Assembly: GCA_002343715.1 (NCBI GenBank)
Contig: DDSA01000196.1
Location: forward strand, 1-8,730
DNA length: 8,730 nucleotides
Source: Phycisphaerales bacterium UBA2402
GTDB taxonomy: Bacteria; Planctomycetota; Phycisphaerae; Phycisphaerales; UBA1924
Direction: 5' to 3'
The translations under genes and the position numbers were made by a program. Under the pieces are notes generated by a model. That model did no database searches and was not told the origin of the DNA. It saw only the letters and a list, made by a program, of their open reading frames with translations. Positions within the stretch are counted from its first letter, which is position 1. Each line of letters opens with the position of its first letter. This document shows, in pieces, positions 1 through 6,077 of this stretch.

Positions 1-535
1 CGCCGCCGTCGACGCCGCCGTCTTCGTTATAGTCGGCGGGGCATGACGGCCCGCCGCCGACGCGGTGCGCGGGCTCCCAGTTGGCGTACACGCCCGTCCC
101 GATGAGATTGCTCCAGGTCATCTCGCCGTCCGCCAGGTCGATGGCCGATCGGCCCGACCACTCGAGAGTATCACCGATGTCCACGGGCTCCCAGCCGTAG
201 AAATCGAAGTCGGTGCCGAAGTCGAGCAGCGTGGGACCATTGTGTCCACCGCCGGAGGTGGAAAATCCCTCATCGTCGAACGGTGCCGGGGCCGGCAGAT
301 CGCCGACAAAGTCGGGCAGGTTCGTCGGACCCGGGTGCGGCACATCGCCCCAGATGATCCAGTTGAACCGCTGACCAGGCAACCAGCTTCCATCGTTGTT
401 GTCCAGCGTCAACGTGAAGCGATAGCGATACAAACCACCGCCGATATCCTCGACCGTGTAGTCAAGGCGCAACGGAGTCGCAGAGGCCGAAGCGGACAGG
501 GTCAAGGCGGCCAGCAAACCAACAGTACGTTTCAT
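1..535 (-). CDS. Secreted protein of unknown function with start of a dockerin-like tail (partial, 3' end beyond left edge)
   Basis: The reading frame is open from an ATG at 535 to the window edge, giving 178 visible residues. The start is supported by a purine-rich AGAGAGGA (542-549) six bases upstream. Residues 1-19 form a classical signal peptide: MKR, a short hydrophobic stretch, then ASASA with probable cleavage after A19. The mature part is rich in Gly, Asp, Trp and aromatic residues (for example FNWIIWGDVP) and looks like a beta-sandwich extracellular domain; I do not recognise the family. The last visible residues, 165-178 (CPADYNEDGGVDGG), match the opening of the short dockerin-like or EF-hand tail that ends many planctomycete secreted proteins (C-P-A-D-x-N-x-D-G-x-V-D). 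The true C-terminus is therefore probably only about 40-60 residues beyond the edge. Function is unknown. That it is exported is well supported; that the tail mediates attachment or binding is inference. Confidence 0.8.
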   Translation of the reverse strand, partial: MKRTVGLLAALTLSASASATPLRLDYTVEDIGGGLYRYRFTLTLDNNDGSWLPGQRFNWIIWGDVPHPGPTNLPDFVGDLPAPAPFDDEGFSTSGGGHNGPTLLDFGTDFDFYGWEPVDIGDTLEWSGRSAIDLADGEMTWSNLIGTGVYANWEPAHRVGGGPSCPADYNEDGGVDGG

Positions 536-575
536 GCACAATCCTCTCTTTCGCACAAACTAAAGCGAATGCTCG

Positions 576-604
576 ATACACAGGCGCAGAACGCGCCGCG
601 TCAA
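576..604 (-). promoter_or_regulatory. Weak candidate promoter for the left-edge secreted gene
   Basis: On the minus strand TTGACG (599-604) matches the -35 consensus at five of six positions. The -10 region about 17-18 bases downstream (575-581) is poor (TGTATC or GTGTAT). The spacer contains the dyad GGCGC-N5-GCGCC (583-597), which could be an operator. The distance to the ATG at 535 is plausible for a short leader. The -35 box and the dyad are seen; promoter activity is inference. Confidence 0.3.
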
Positions 605-683
605 TATATGTCAGCGAGAGGGCGCACGTTACCTGCTTCATGCACCTGAGTTGTTCACACAACAAGTTAGAAAGAAGCGATGC

Positions 684-705
684 CGGATGGCACGTTGGCG
701 ATCCG
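684..705 (-). terminator. Weak candidate terminator after the substrate-binding protein gene
   Basis: On the minus strand this is a stem-loop: CGGAT pairs with ATCCG, then comes one C-C mismatch, then GC pairs with GC, with a 6-base loop. It lies about 60 bases after the TGA at 768. It is followed by GCATCGCTTCTTTC, which is only moderately U-rich. The stem is short and the call is weak. Confidence 0.3.
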
Positions 706-767
706 ACGAGTTCCGTACGAGAATTCATTGACGTCCCGTGGCGTCGTGCGTTCGTATTTCGTCAGTC

Positions 768-1766
768 TCAGTACACAGAATCCGGAAAGTAATAATCCTT
801 CGCGTTCTCGGGCGTGATCAACTCGACGTCGATCATCAGGTGACGCGGCATGAACTCCATGATCTCCTTCTTCTTCCCGTCCCGGAGGATGGAATGGGCG
901 GTATGGATGCCGGCGGCGATCATGCTGGGGGAATAGGTGATGTTCGCCGGAACCATGGGGTCCTTGTCCATCACCATCTTCACCACTTCCTTCATGCCCG
1001 CGCCGGGGAAGACCCACATCTGCTTCTCTCGCCCGGATTCCTTGATGGCCTGGATGGCGCCGAGGGCGATATCGTCGTCCTGCGCCCAGACCGCATCGAT
1101 CTTGGGGAACTTTGTCAGCATGTTCTCCATGACTTCCAGGCCCTTCTGGCGGTTCCACATCGCGGGCTGCTGGGCCAGGATCTTGATCTCGGGATATCGC
1201 TTGAAGACCTCCATCGCGGCGTTCACTCGGTCGCTGTCCACGGTGCAGGGGATCCCGGTCAGCACCACCACGTTCCCCTTGCCGCCGAGTCTCTGCGCCA
1301 TGAACTCGGCGCTCTTCCTGCCGAAGGCCTTGTTGTCCCCTTCGAGGAAGACATCGGCCACCGGCTCGAGGAACCCGCGGTCCACGTTGACGATGAAGAT
1401 GCCCTTCTCGTGCGCCCGCTTGGCCACCGGTGTCAGCGGTGCCGACTCGGTCGCCAGGATCACCAGCCCGTCGATCCCCTTCACCATCATGTCCTCGACC
1501 GCCGCGATCTGGTCCTCGGGCTTGGCGCTGGTCACATAGAGCCAATCCACGTCCGGGTACAGGGCCATCGCCCGCTTGGCCCACCAGCCGATCCCCGCGG
1601 TCCATCCGTGGTCCGCGGCGGGCACGCTCACGCCGATCTTGAGTTTCTTCGCCGCGGCCTTGGCGGGCTGCGACTCCGCCGGGGCGGGCGAGGCCGGGCC
1701 GAAACCGGCGAGAAGGGCGAGCGTGGTGCAGGCGCAGGCGAGCAGAACGGCGGCGGGTTTGAGCAT
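768..1766 (-). CDS. Sugar-type ABC transporter periplasmic substrate-binding protein (RbsB-like, Peripla_BP_4 type)
   Basis: The product is 332 residues, a usual length for ribose/galactose-type binding proteins. The ATG at 1766 has GGAG (1773-1776) six bases upstream. The frame is open further upstream, but that stretch has no binding-protein character. Residues 1-30 are a signal peptide (MLKPAAVLLACACTTLALLA..., probable cleavage after APA30). The mature domain starts KLKIGVSVPAADHGW (41-55), the first strand and ligand-facing loop of the type I periplasmic fold. Further landmarks are VNVDRGFLEP (127-135), where D129-R130 corresponds to the sugar-contacting Asp-Arg of RbsB, IPCTVDSDR (172-180), MWNR (203-206) and WAQDDDIALGA (227-237), equivalent to the FAQNDEMALGA segment of RbsB. 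The likely role is high-affinity capture of a sugar or polyol in the periplasm for an ABC importer. The substrate cannot be read from sequence. No permease or ATPase gene lies beside it, so it is an orphan in this window. It is divergent from the fatty acid transporter gene. Confidence 0.9.
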   Translation of the reverse strand: MLKPAAVLLACACTTLALLAGFGPASPAPAESQPAKAAAKKLKIGVSVPAADHGWTAGIGWWAKRAMALYPDVDWLYVTSAKPEDQIAAVEDMMVKGIDGLVILATESAPLTPVAKRAHEKGIFIVNVDRGFLEPVADVFLEGDNKAFGRKSAEFMAQRLGGKGNVVVLTGIPCTVDSDRVNAAMEVFKRYPEIKILAQQPAMWNRQKGLEVMENMLTKFPKIDAVWAQDDDIALGAIQAIKESGREKQMWVFPGAGMKEVVKMVMDKDPMVPANITYSPSMIAAGIHTAHSILRDGKKKEIMEFMPRHLMIDVELITPENAKDYYFPDSVY

Positions 1767-1834
1767 GACGAACTCCGATGAACGTGCGTGCGGCGGTCGG
1801 ACGCGAGCCGCGCCGACCAGGCGGAACGAGGCGG

Positions 1835-1871
1835 ACTGTAAGCCCCGCCCGGCAGCCCCGCCCGGTATGAT
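1835..1871. promoter_or_regulatory. Candidate divergent control region with tandem 13-bp-period repeat
   Basis: AGCCCCGCCCGG occurs at 1841-1852 and again at 1854-1865, a tandem repeat of period 13. It is flanked on the plus side by TATGAT (1866-1871; five of six matches to a -10 box) facing the AtoE gene. On the minus side it is flanked by TACAGT (1835-1840; four of six) facing the substrate-binding protein gene. No -35 box is recognisable for either, which would fit an activator-dependent promoter. The repeat is certain; the regulatory reading is inference. Confidence 0.35.
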
Positions 1872-1928
1872 GCGGTTCATCTCGTCGGCGCGTGTTCCGC
1901 TGCAGTTCTCACTTTCGCTCATTCCGCC

Positions 1929-3356
1929 ATGCTCAGTGCTCTCGGCCTCTGGGTCTCTCGTTGGACGGCGCGGCTCCTGCCCGAGCCGTTTGTGATCGCG
2001 GTGATCCTCACGCTCGTGGCTGCGGTGCTTTCGCTCGCGCTGGGGCCGTTCCCCAAACTCCACGATCCCTCCATCTCTGAAAAGACCTTCGCGCTACTGG
2101 ATTCATGGCGCTCGGGCGATGGTTTGTGGAAGTTCCTGGCCTTTTCGATGCAGATGTGCCTGATCCTGGTGACGGGGCACGCACTGGCCTCCAGCCCGCC
2201 CTTTCGCAGCCTGTTTCGAGCCTTGTCATCACTTCCTCGGGGTACGGCGGGGGCGGCGTTGCTTGTGTGCGCAGTTGCAAGTCTCGCATCGCTCCTCAAC
2301 TGGGGATTGGGGTTGATCGTGGGCGCGATTCTGGCAAGGGATGTCGGCCGGTCCCTCTATCTTCGGGGCATCAGGGCGCACTACCCGCTCATCGTCGCCG
2401 CGGGCTTCGCGGGTTTCATGGTCTGGCACGGCGGGCTTTCCGGCTCGGCACCCCTCTCCATGACAACGATGGATTCGGCGGTGAAGGTGCTGCCCGCGCA
2501 GACGATTGCGTTGCTCCGGGAGCGCGGGATGGGGTCGGGCTTGCCGCTGTCGCTCACACTCTTTTCGCCCCTCAACGGGTTCGTCACACTGGGATTGATC
2601 GTGCTGATCCCGCTCACGTCGGTGTTGCTGTCACCACGCGGGCCGCAGGAGATGCGCGGCATCGCCGACTGCGCCCCATCCGCGCTGCCGGATGTACAGA
2701 TCGTGCCTCCAGAAACGCCGGCGGCACGGACGTTCGCCGAGCGGCTGGACCGCTCTCGCGTGGTCAACCTGTTCCTGGCCGCGCTGCTCATCGCGGCGTT
2801 CTGGCGTTTCGGACGCTCAGCGGGCCTCGGGTCCGTCGGACTCAATGAAGTGAACATCGGCATGCTGGCGCTGGGCTTGGTGCTTCACGGCACGCCCCGC
2901 TCCTACCAGGCGGCGATCGACGAGGCCGCCCGAGGGTGCGGGGGGATCATGCTGCAGTTCCCGCTCTACGGCGGGATCCTCTCGATGCTCGTGGCCTCCG
3001 GCCTCGATGCCCGGATCGCCGGAGCGCTGGGTACATCGACGTCTCCCACGGTGCTGCCGGTGATCGTCTACTTCCTCGCGTGCGCCTTGAACATGTTGAT
3101 CCCTTCAGGCGGCGGGCAATGGGCCGTGCAGGGGCCGATCGCGCTGGAAGCGGGCATGCGTGCCGGGATCGAGCCGGGCACGATGGTCATGGCCGTGGCC
3201 TACGGCGATCAGACGACCAACATGCTCCAGGTCTTCTGGGCGTTGCCCCTCCTGGCGATCACGGGTGTCAAGGCGAGGGACATCGTGGGCTATACCGCGC
3301 TCCTGATGTTCGTGGGGATGGCGTGGATGGTGCTGGGATTGGTTCTCTTCTCATAA
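1929..3356 (+). CDS. atoE: Short-chain fatty acid transporter, AtoE family
   Basis: The product is a 475-residue, strongly hydrophobic inner-membrane protein, slightly longer than E. coli AtoE (about 440). Similarity to AtoE is recognisable along the whole length: WLxxPEPF-like start (RLLPEPFVIAVILTL), WKFLAFSMQMCLILVTGHALASSPP, LNWGLGLIVGAILARDVGR around N124-W125, LHGTPRSYQAAIDEAARG, the conserved IPSGGGQWAVQGPI (391-404), and AYGDQTTNMLQVFWALPLLAI (from A424). The family imports short-chain fatty acids such as acetoacetate or butyrate. In E. coli atoE sits in atoDAEB next to the acetoacetyl-CoA transferase genes; here it stands alone. No Shine-Dalgarno sequence is visible before the ATG, but there is no in-frame ATG or GTG start upstream, and later starts would cut the first membrane segment. 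A possible -10 box at 1866 would give a leader of about 50 bases. Residues 245-275 form a hydrophilic loop before the C-terminal half. The family is very likely right; the exact substrate is inference. Confidence 0.92.
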   Translation: MLSALGLWVSRWTARLLPEPFVIAVILTLVAAVLSLALGPFPKLHDPSISEKTFALLDSWRSGDGLWKFLAFSMQMCLILVTGHALASSPPFRSLFRALSSLPRGTAGAALLVCAVASLASLLNWGLGLIVGAILARDVGRSLYLRGIRAHYPLIVAAGFAGFMVWHGGLSGSAPLSMTTMDSAVKVLPAQTIALLRERGMGSGLPLSLTLFSPLNGFVTLGLIVLIPLTSVLLSPRGPQEMRGIADCAPSALPDVQIVPPETPAARTFAERLDRSRVVNLFLAALLIAAFWRFGRSAGLGSVGLNEVNIGMLALGLVLHGTPRSYQAAIDEAARGCGGIMLQFPLYGGILSMLVASGLDARIAGALGTSTSPTVLPVIVYFLACALNMLIPSGGGQWAVQGPIALEAGMRAGIEPGTMVMAVAYGDQTTNMLQVFWALPLLAITGVKARDIVGYTALLMFVGMAWMVLGLVLFS

Positions 3357-3362
3357 GAAGGA

Positions 3363-3398
3363 AACGGGGGCCAACCGTCGCCGCGGATGGCCCCCGTT
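3363..3398. terminator. Bidirectional hairpin terminator between convergent genes
   Basis: AACGGGGGCCA (3363-3373) pairs perfectly with TGGCCCCCGTT (3388-3398) around a 14-base loop. It starts seven bases after the atoE stop codon and lies 22 bases beyond the stop of the convergent PEP-CTERM gene. The tail is not U-rich in the plus direction. In the minus direction the stem is followed by TCCTTCTTATG, which is pyrimidine-rich. A strong GC stem placed exactly between convergent stops supports termination for both genes. Confidence 0.7.
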
Positions 3399-3420
3399 GC
3401 ATCTCCTTCGAGTTGTCGCG

Positions 3421-5850
3421 TTATCCGAGGCGGCGGCGGCGTGCCGCGCCCAGGACCGTGCCCGTGCCCAGGAGGAGCAATGCTCCCGGCGTGGGGATCA
3501 CGTCCAGCCCGTCGATGTTGTCCACGCTGGGGTTGAGGCCGAGGCTCTCGGCGGTGGCGTAGAGGGCGAAGGTGCCGTCGAAGTCCGTGATGAAGAGGTC
3601 CGCCGCGGAGAGGCGGCGGCCGAACCAGTGCGTGAGGGCCGCGAGGGAGGGGCTGTTGCGCGCCAGGGAGAAGATCATCATGTCCGCAGCGCCGCCGCTC
3701 TTGAAGGGGTCGATGCCGTCGAACCCGTCATCGACATTGGTATCAAAGCGTCCGTCCTGGAGCGTGCCTTCTCGATCGGCCAGGCCGCGGTTGAGCATCC
3801 CTTGCAGCGGCGTGGTCGCGCGGAGGATGGCCATCGCGTCGATATCGTCACCGGGCAACAGGCCCGCCTGGGCCGCGGTGGCGATGCGGAGAAAGCCCGC
3901 TCCGGCGGCGTTGTTGACGAGGATGTCCGCCGCGGAGTTGGCCCCCAGGCTCGCACTGCCGCCGGTGAGCGAGAAGTAGGTATCGAAGGTGGCGCCCAGC
4001 CTGTCGTCGCGCGCGGCCAGTCCTGCGGCGGCGGTGTTGTCGGCGGGCCGACGCAGGATGGTGGGATCGAGGTTGCGTTGCACGTTCGCCGCGGCGGCGC
4101 CCACATAGCCGCGGATGGCTTCGAGATCGAAATCGCGGAGGTTGTCGTTCGAGGGCGCACCCGACACATCGGCCAGCGGGCCGACGTTGTCGCCGATGCC
4201 CAGCGTCTCCTGATTGAACCGAAGTCGGTTGCGGCCCGGCTGGTTGATGGTTCGGCCGGTCTTGCTCTCGAAGATGTCCGAGGCGTGCTGGCCCAGCGCC
4301 TTCTGCCCGTTCACTCCGCCGCCGAAGCCCTCGCCGCCCAGCCCGCCGCGGCTGGCCACATCCACGGAGAAGAAGATGATCGAGTCGCGGGCGATCCGGT
4401 CGGCCCCGAGCGAGAGGCCGTCGATCTGATCGCGCCCGCCCGCCTGGAGATTCAGAGCGTTGACACCGCCGATATAGGCCGCGTTGGAGTGGTTCATCTG
4501 GGTGCGGAAGATGCCCACCCCGGCCTGGTCGGGCACCGCGGCGACGGTGTCCGCCGCGGCACCGCGGGTCATCGTGGGCGGCACGCCGAAGCGGTTGAGC
4601 TGGTTGACGCCGGTGCGCAGGCCACCGGTGGTGTCGCGGTCGACGGTGAAGAGCGCGCCGGGGCCGATGAGATTGCGGTCGGCCTGGTTCTGCGGGCCGA
4701 AGAGGAAGAGGCGGTGGGCCGCGAAATCCCAGTACTGGGTGAAGCCGTTGAGGTGCTCGGTGCCGAAGAGACCGCCGCCGGTGGTGGGGGCGCCGGTGTC
4801 GGCGATGTAGGCACCCAGGGGTGCCTGGGCACCGCTGATGGAGCCGTTGCCGAAGAGGCGCTGCTCGAAGGCGGTGACGTTGATCTGTGGTCGCGGCGCG
4901 ATCGTCGCCGCGGTGGGCACGCCCATCCCGTTGACCGGCGTGGTGCGGTTGAAGGCGGGCACGGGCATTCCCGTGTTGACGTCGATGGGCGTCATGTTCA
5001 TCGAGAACACGAAGCCGGGGTTGAAGTTTCGGATGGCGCCGGGCACGTGCGAAGAGGTGGCGCTGAGGAACGACACGCTCGAAGAGCGCTGGTCGGTACG
5101 GGAGTTGAGACCGGCGAGCAGGCCGTTGGGGTCGAACACGCCGTTACCGTTGAGGTCATTGAACGTGCCCGCGCCGATGTTGTACGGCTCGCCGACGTTG
5201 GCGTCGGCGTTCGACAGGTCGAACGGCGCGACGTGCGCGTTGAGCGGGTCCACCATCGCGACCAGGGGCGACTGGCGGTTGGGGCCCGCGGCATCGCCGG
5301 CGACAAAGGGCATCCCCATGTTGTTGATCGAGGTGAAGAACCCGTTGCCGGGGAAGTACGTGAACGTGGCGGCGAGGTTTCCACGGCTCGCGCCCTCGGC
5401 GTTCCCCAGACGGCCGCTGTTGGTAAAGATGTGGGCCGGCGCGTTGCGGTAGGGGGGTGAGACATACGCCGCGGGGGGCGCAGTCGGCGCGGGCAGGGTG
5501 GCTGGTGTGTTGCGTTCCGGCCCGTCGAGCTGTGCGCCCAGGTACCCGCCCGCGCTCAGGTTGATGATGTTGCTCAGCACCGAGTTGCGCTGGAAGCGGG
5601 CCAGGTTGCCCCCGGCGTTGTTCTCCGGCAGGCCCCAGAGCGTGTTGGTCTCGGGCGCGATGCGCACACTGAAGGCCCCGGTGTCAAAGACGGCCTGCGC
5701 GGTCTGGTTCCCGGCCCCGCCCGGGGGCTGCACCCAGATCAGCGGGCGGATGTCCCGCACCACGTTCCCCTGCATCTGCCCGTGGGCCGAGCCCGCCGCG
5801 AGCACGAGCATGCCGGCGTGAACAAATACGACGTTCCTCCGAGTGTTCAT
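3421..5850 (-). CDS. Large exported PEP-CTERM protein with retropepsin-like DTGA signature and threefold C-terminal module
   Basis: The product is 809 residues. The ATG at 5850 is fixed by AGGAGGG (5855-5861) five bases upstream. Residues 1-24 form a signal peptide (MNTRRN, hydrophobic core, AHG|Q). The C-terminus, 786-809, is a PEP-CTERM-type tail: PTPGA, hydrophobic segment, then AARRRR. Known family behaviour is recognition and processing of this tail by an exosortase encoded elsewhere in the genome. Near the N-terminus AQAVFDTGAFSVRI has D56-T-G-A in hydrophobic surroundings. Later come a second D351-T-G-A and GLFGTEHLNGFTQYWDF (360-376) with RLFLF, resembling the 'hydrophobic-hydrophobic-G...L...D...L.L' segment of aspartic proteases. 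A DLNGNGVFD loop (232-240) could bind calcium. Residues 489-783 hold three degenerate copies of a module, each with an 'FS(V/L)' strand, an '(S)A(S/A)DI(L/F)' segment and a closing D-I-D-like segment. Without a database match the function is unknown. Export and envelope sorting are well supported; a protease-like fold is a hypothesis. Confidence 0.85.
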   Translation of the reverse strand: MNTRRNVVFVHAGMLVLAAGSAHGQMQGNVVRDIRPLIWVQPPGGAGNQTAQAVFDTGAFSVRIAPETNTLWGLPENNAGGNLARFQRNSVLSNIINLSAGGYLGAQLDGPERNTPATLPAPTAPPAAYVSPPYRNAPAHIFTNSGRLGNAEGASRGNLAATFTYFPGNGFFTSINNMGMPFVAGDAAGPNRQSPLVAMVDPLNAHVAPFDLSNADANVGEPYNIGAGTFNDLNGNGVFDPNGLLAGLNSRTDQRSSSVSFLSATSSHVPGAIRNFNPGFVFSMNMTPIDVNTGMPVPAFNRTTPVNGMGVPTAATIAPRPQINVTAFEQRLFGNGSISGAQAPLGAYIADTGAPTTGGGLFGTEHLNGFTQYWDFAAHRLFLFGPQNQADRNLIGPGALFTVDRDTTGGLRTGVNQLNRFGVPPTMTRGAAADTVAAVPDQAGVGIFRTQMNHSNAAYIGGVNALNLQAGGRDQIDGLSLGADRIARDSIIFFSVDVASRGGLGGEGFGGGVNGQKALGQHASDIFESKTGRTINQPGRNRLRFNQETLGIGDNVGPLADVSGAPSNDNLRDFDLEAIRGYVGAAAANVQRNLDPTILRRPADNTAAAGLAARDDRLGATFDTYFSLTGGSASLGANSAADILVNNAAGAGFLRIATAAQAGLLPGDDIDAMAILRATTPLQGMLNRGLADREGTLQDGRFDTNVDDGFDGIDPFKSGGAADMMIFSLARNSPSLAALTHWFGRRLSAADLFITDFDGTFALYATAESLGLNPSVDNIDGLDVIPTPGALLLLGTGTVLGAARRRRLG

Positions 5851-5854
5851 AGTT

Positions 5855-5861
5855 CCCTCCT
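5855..5861 (-). promoter_or_regulatory. Strong ribosome binding site that fixes the PEP-CTERM protein start
   Basis: On the minus strand AGGAGGG lies five bases before the ATG at 5850. It is the best Shine-Dalgarno match in the window. It excludes an in-frame upstream ATG at 5880, because the site would then lie inside the coding sequence and the signal peptide would lose its N-terminal position. Confidence 0.85.
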
Positions 5862-5880
5862 GCGACTCTTTCAGCTTCAT

Positions 5881-5913
5881 CGACGTAGCGGTGCGAGCCG
5901 CGCCGCTACGTCG
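5881..5913 (-). promoter_or_regulatory. Perfect 11-bp inverted repeat in the leader of the PEP-CTERM gene
   Basis: CGACGTAGCGG (5881-5891) pairs perfectly with CCGCTACGTCG (5903-5913) around an 11-base loop. It ends 30 bases upstream of the ATG and about 20 bases upstream of the ribosome binding site. It is not followed by a U-run in the minus direction, so it is unlikely to be a terminator for the prepilin gene upstream. It could be a leader hairpin affecting translation or mRNA stability, or a dimeric operator. The dyad is certain, the role is inference. Confidence 0.5.
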
Positions 5914-5985
5914 CGTGCCCGTACGCCCGCGGATGGGCGAGACAGAAATGACACGCCGGGGCGATCGGCAGACCGCCGAGGCCCG

Positions 5986-6013
5986 CATATAGAACGCAGC
6001 CGCTCGAAGTCGC
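5986..6013 (-). promoter_or_regulatory. Very weak candidate promoter for the PEP-CTERM gene
   Basis: On the minus strand TATATG (5986-5991) resembles a -10 box. A poor -35 (GCGACT, 6008-6013, three of six) lies 16 bases upstream. Its position would place the hairpin at 5881-5913 inside the transcribed leader. It was chosen only because it is the most AT-rich spot in a GC-rich gap. Confidence 0.2.
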
Positions 6014-6077
6014 TCACGCGAAAATCTGTTCCGAAACCAAACTTTACAGGGCTGAGCATCGAGACGCGAACAGCGTG

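Noticed and set aside
65..649. A 194-codon plus-strand frame over the left-edge gene
   Set aside because: It runs antisense to a frame with a good ribosome binding site and signal peptide, and shows no domain features.
1734..1766. Lipoprotein signal (LLAC, residues 8-11) in the substrate-binding protein
   Set aside because: The cysteine comes too early, after only ten residues and inside the hydrophobic core. A standard signal peptidase I site (APA) follows later.
738..1781. A 347-codon plus-strand open frame opposite the substrate-binding protein gene
   Set aside because: Its translation is His/Leu/Gly/Asp-rich without domain features, whereas the minus strand encodes a clear periplasmic binding protein.
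2105..2848. A 247-codon plus-strand frame inside atoE
   Set aside because: It is an out-of-frame shadow of a well-conserved membrane protein, with Arg-rich composition.
3397..5460. A 687-codon plus-strand open frame opposite the PEP-CTERM gene
   Set aside because: It is a mirror of the GC-rich coding strand. Its translation is low-complexity (Gly, Val, Arg, Glu-rich) with no domain, and the minus-strand gene has a ribosome binding site, signal peptide and sorting tail.
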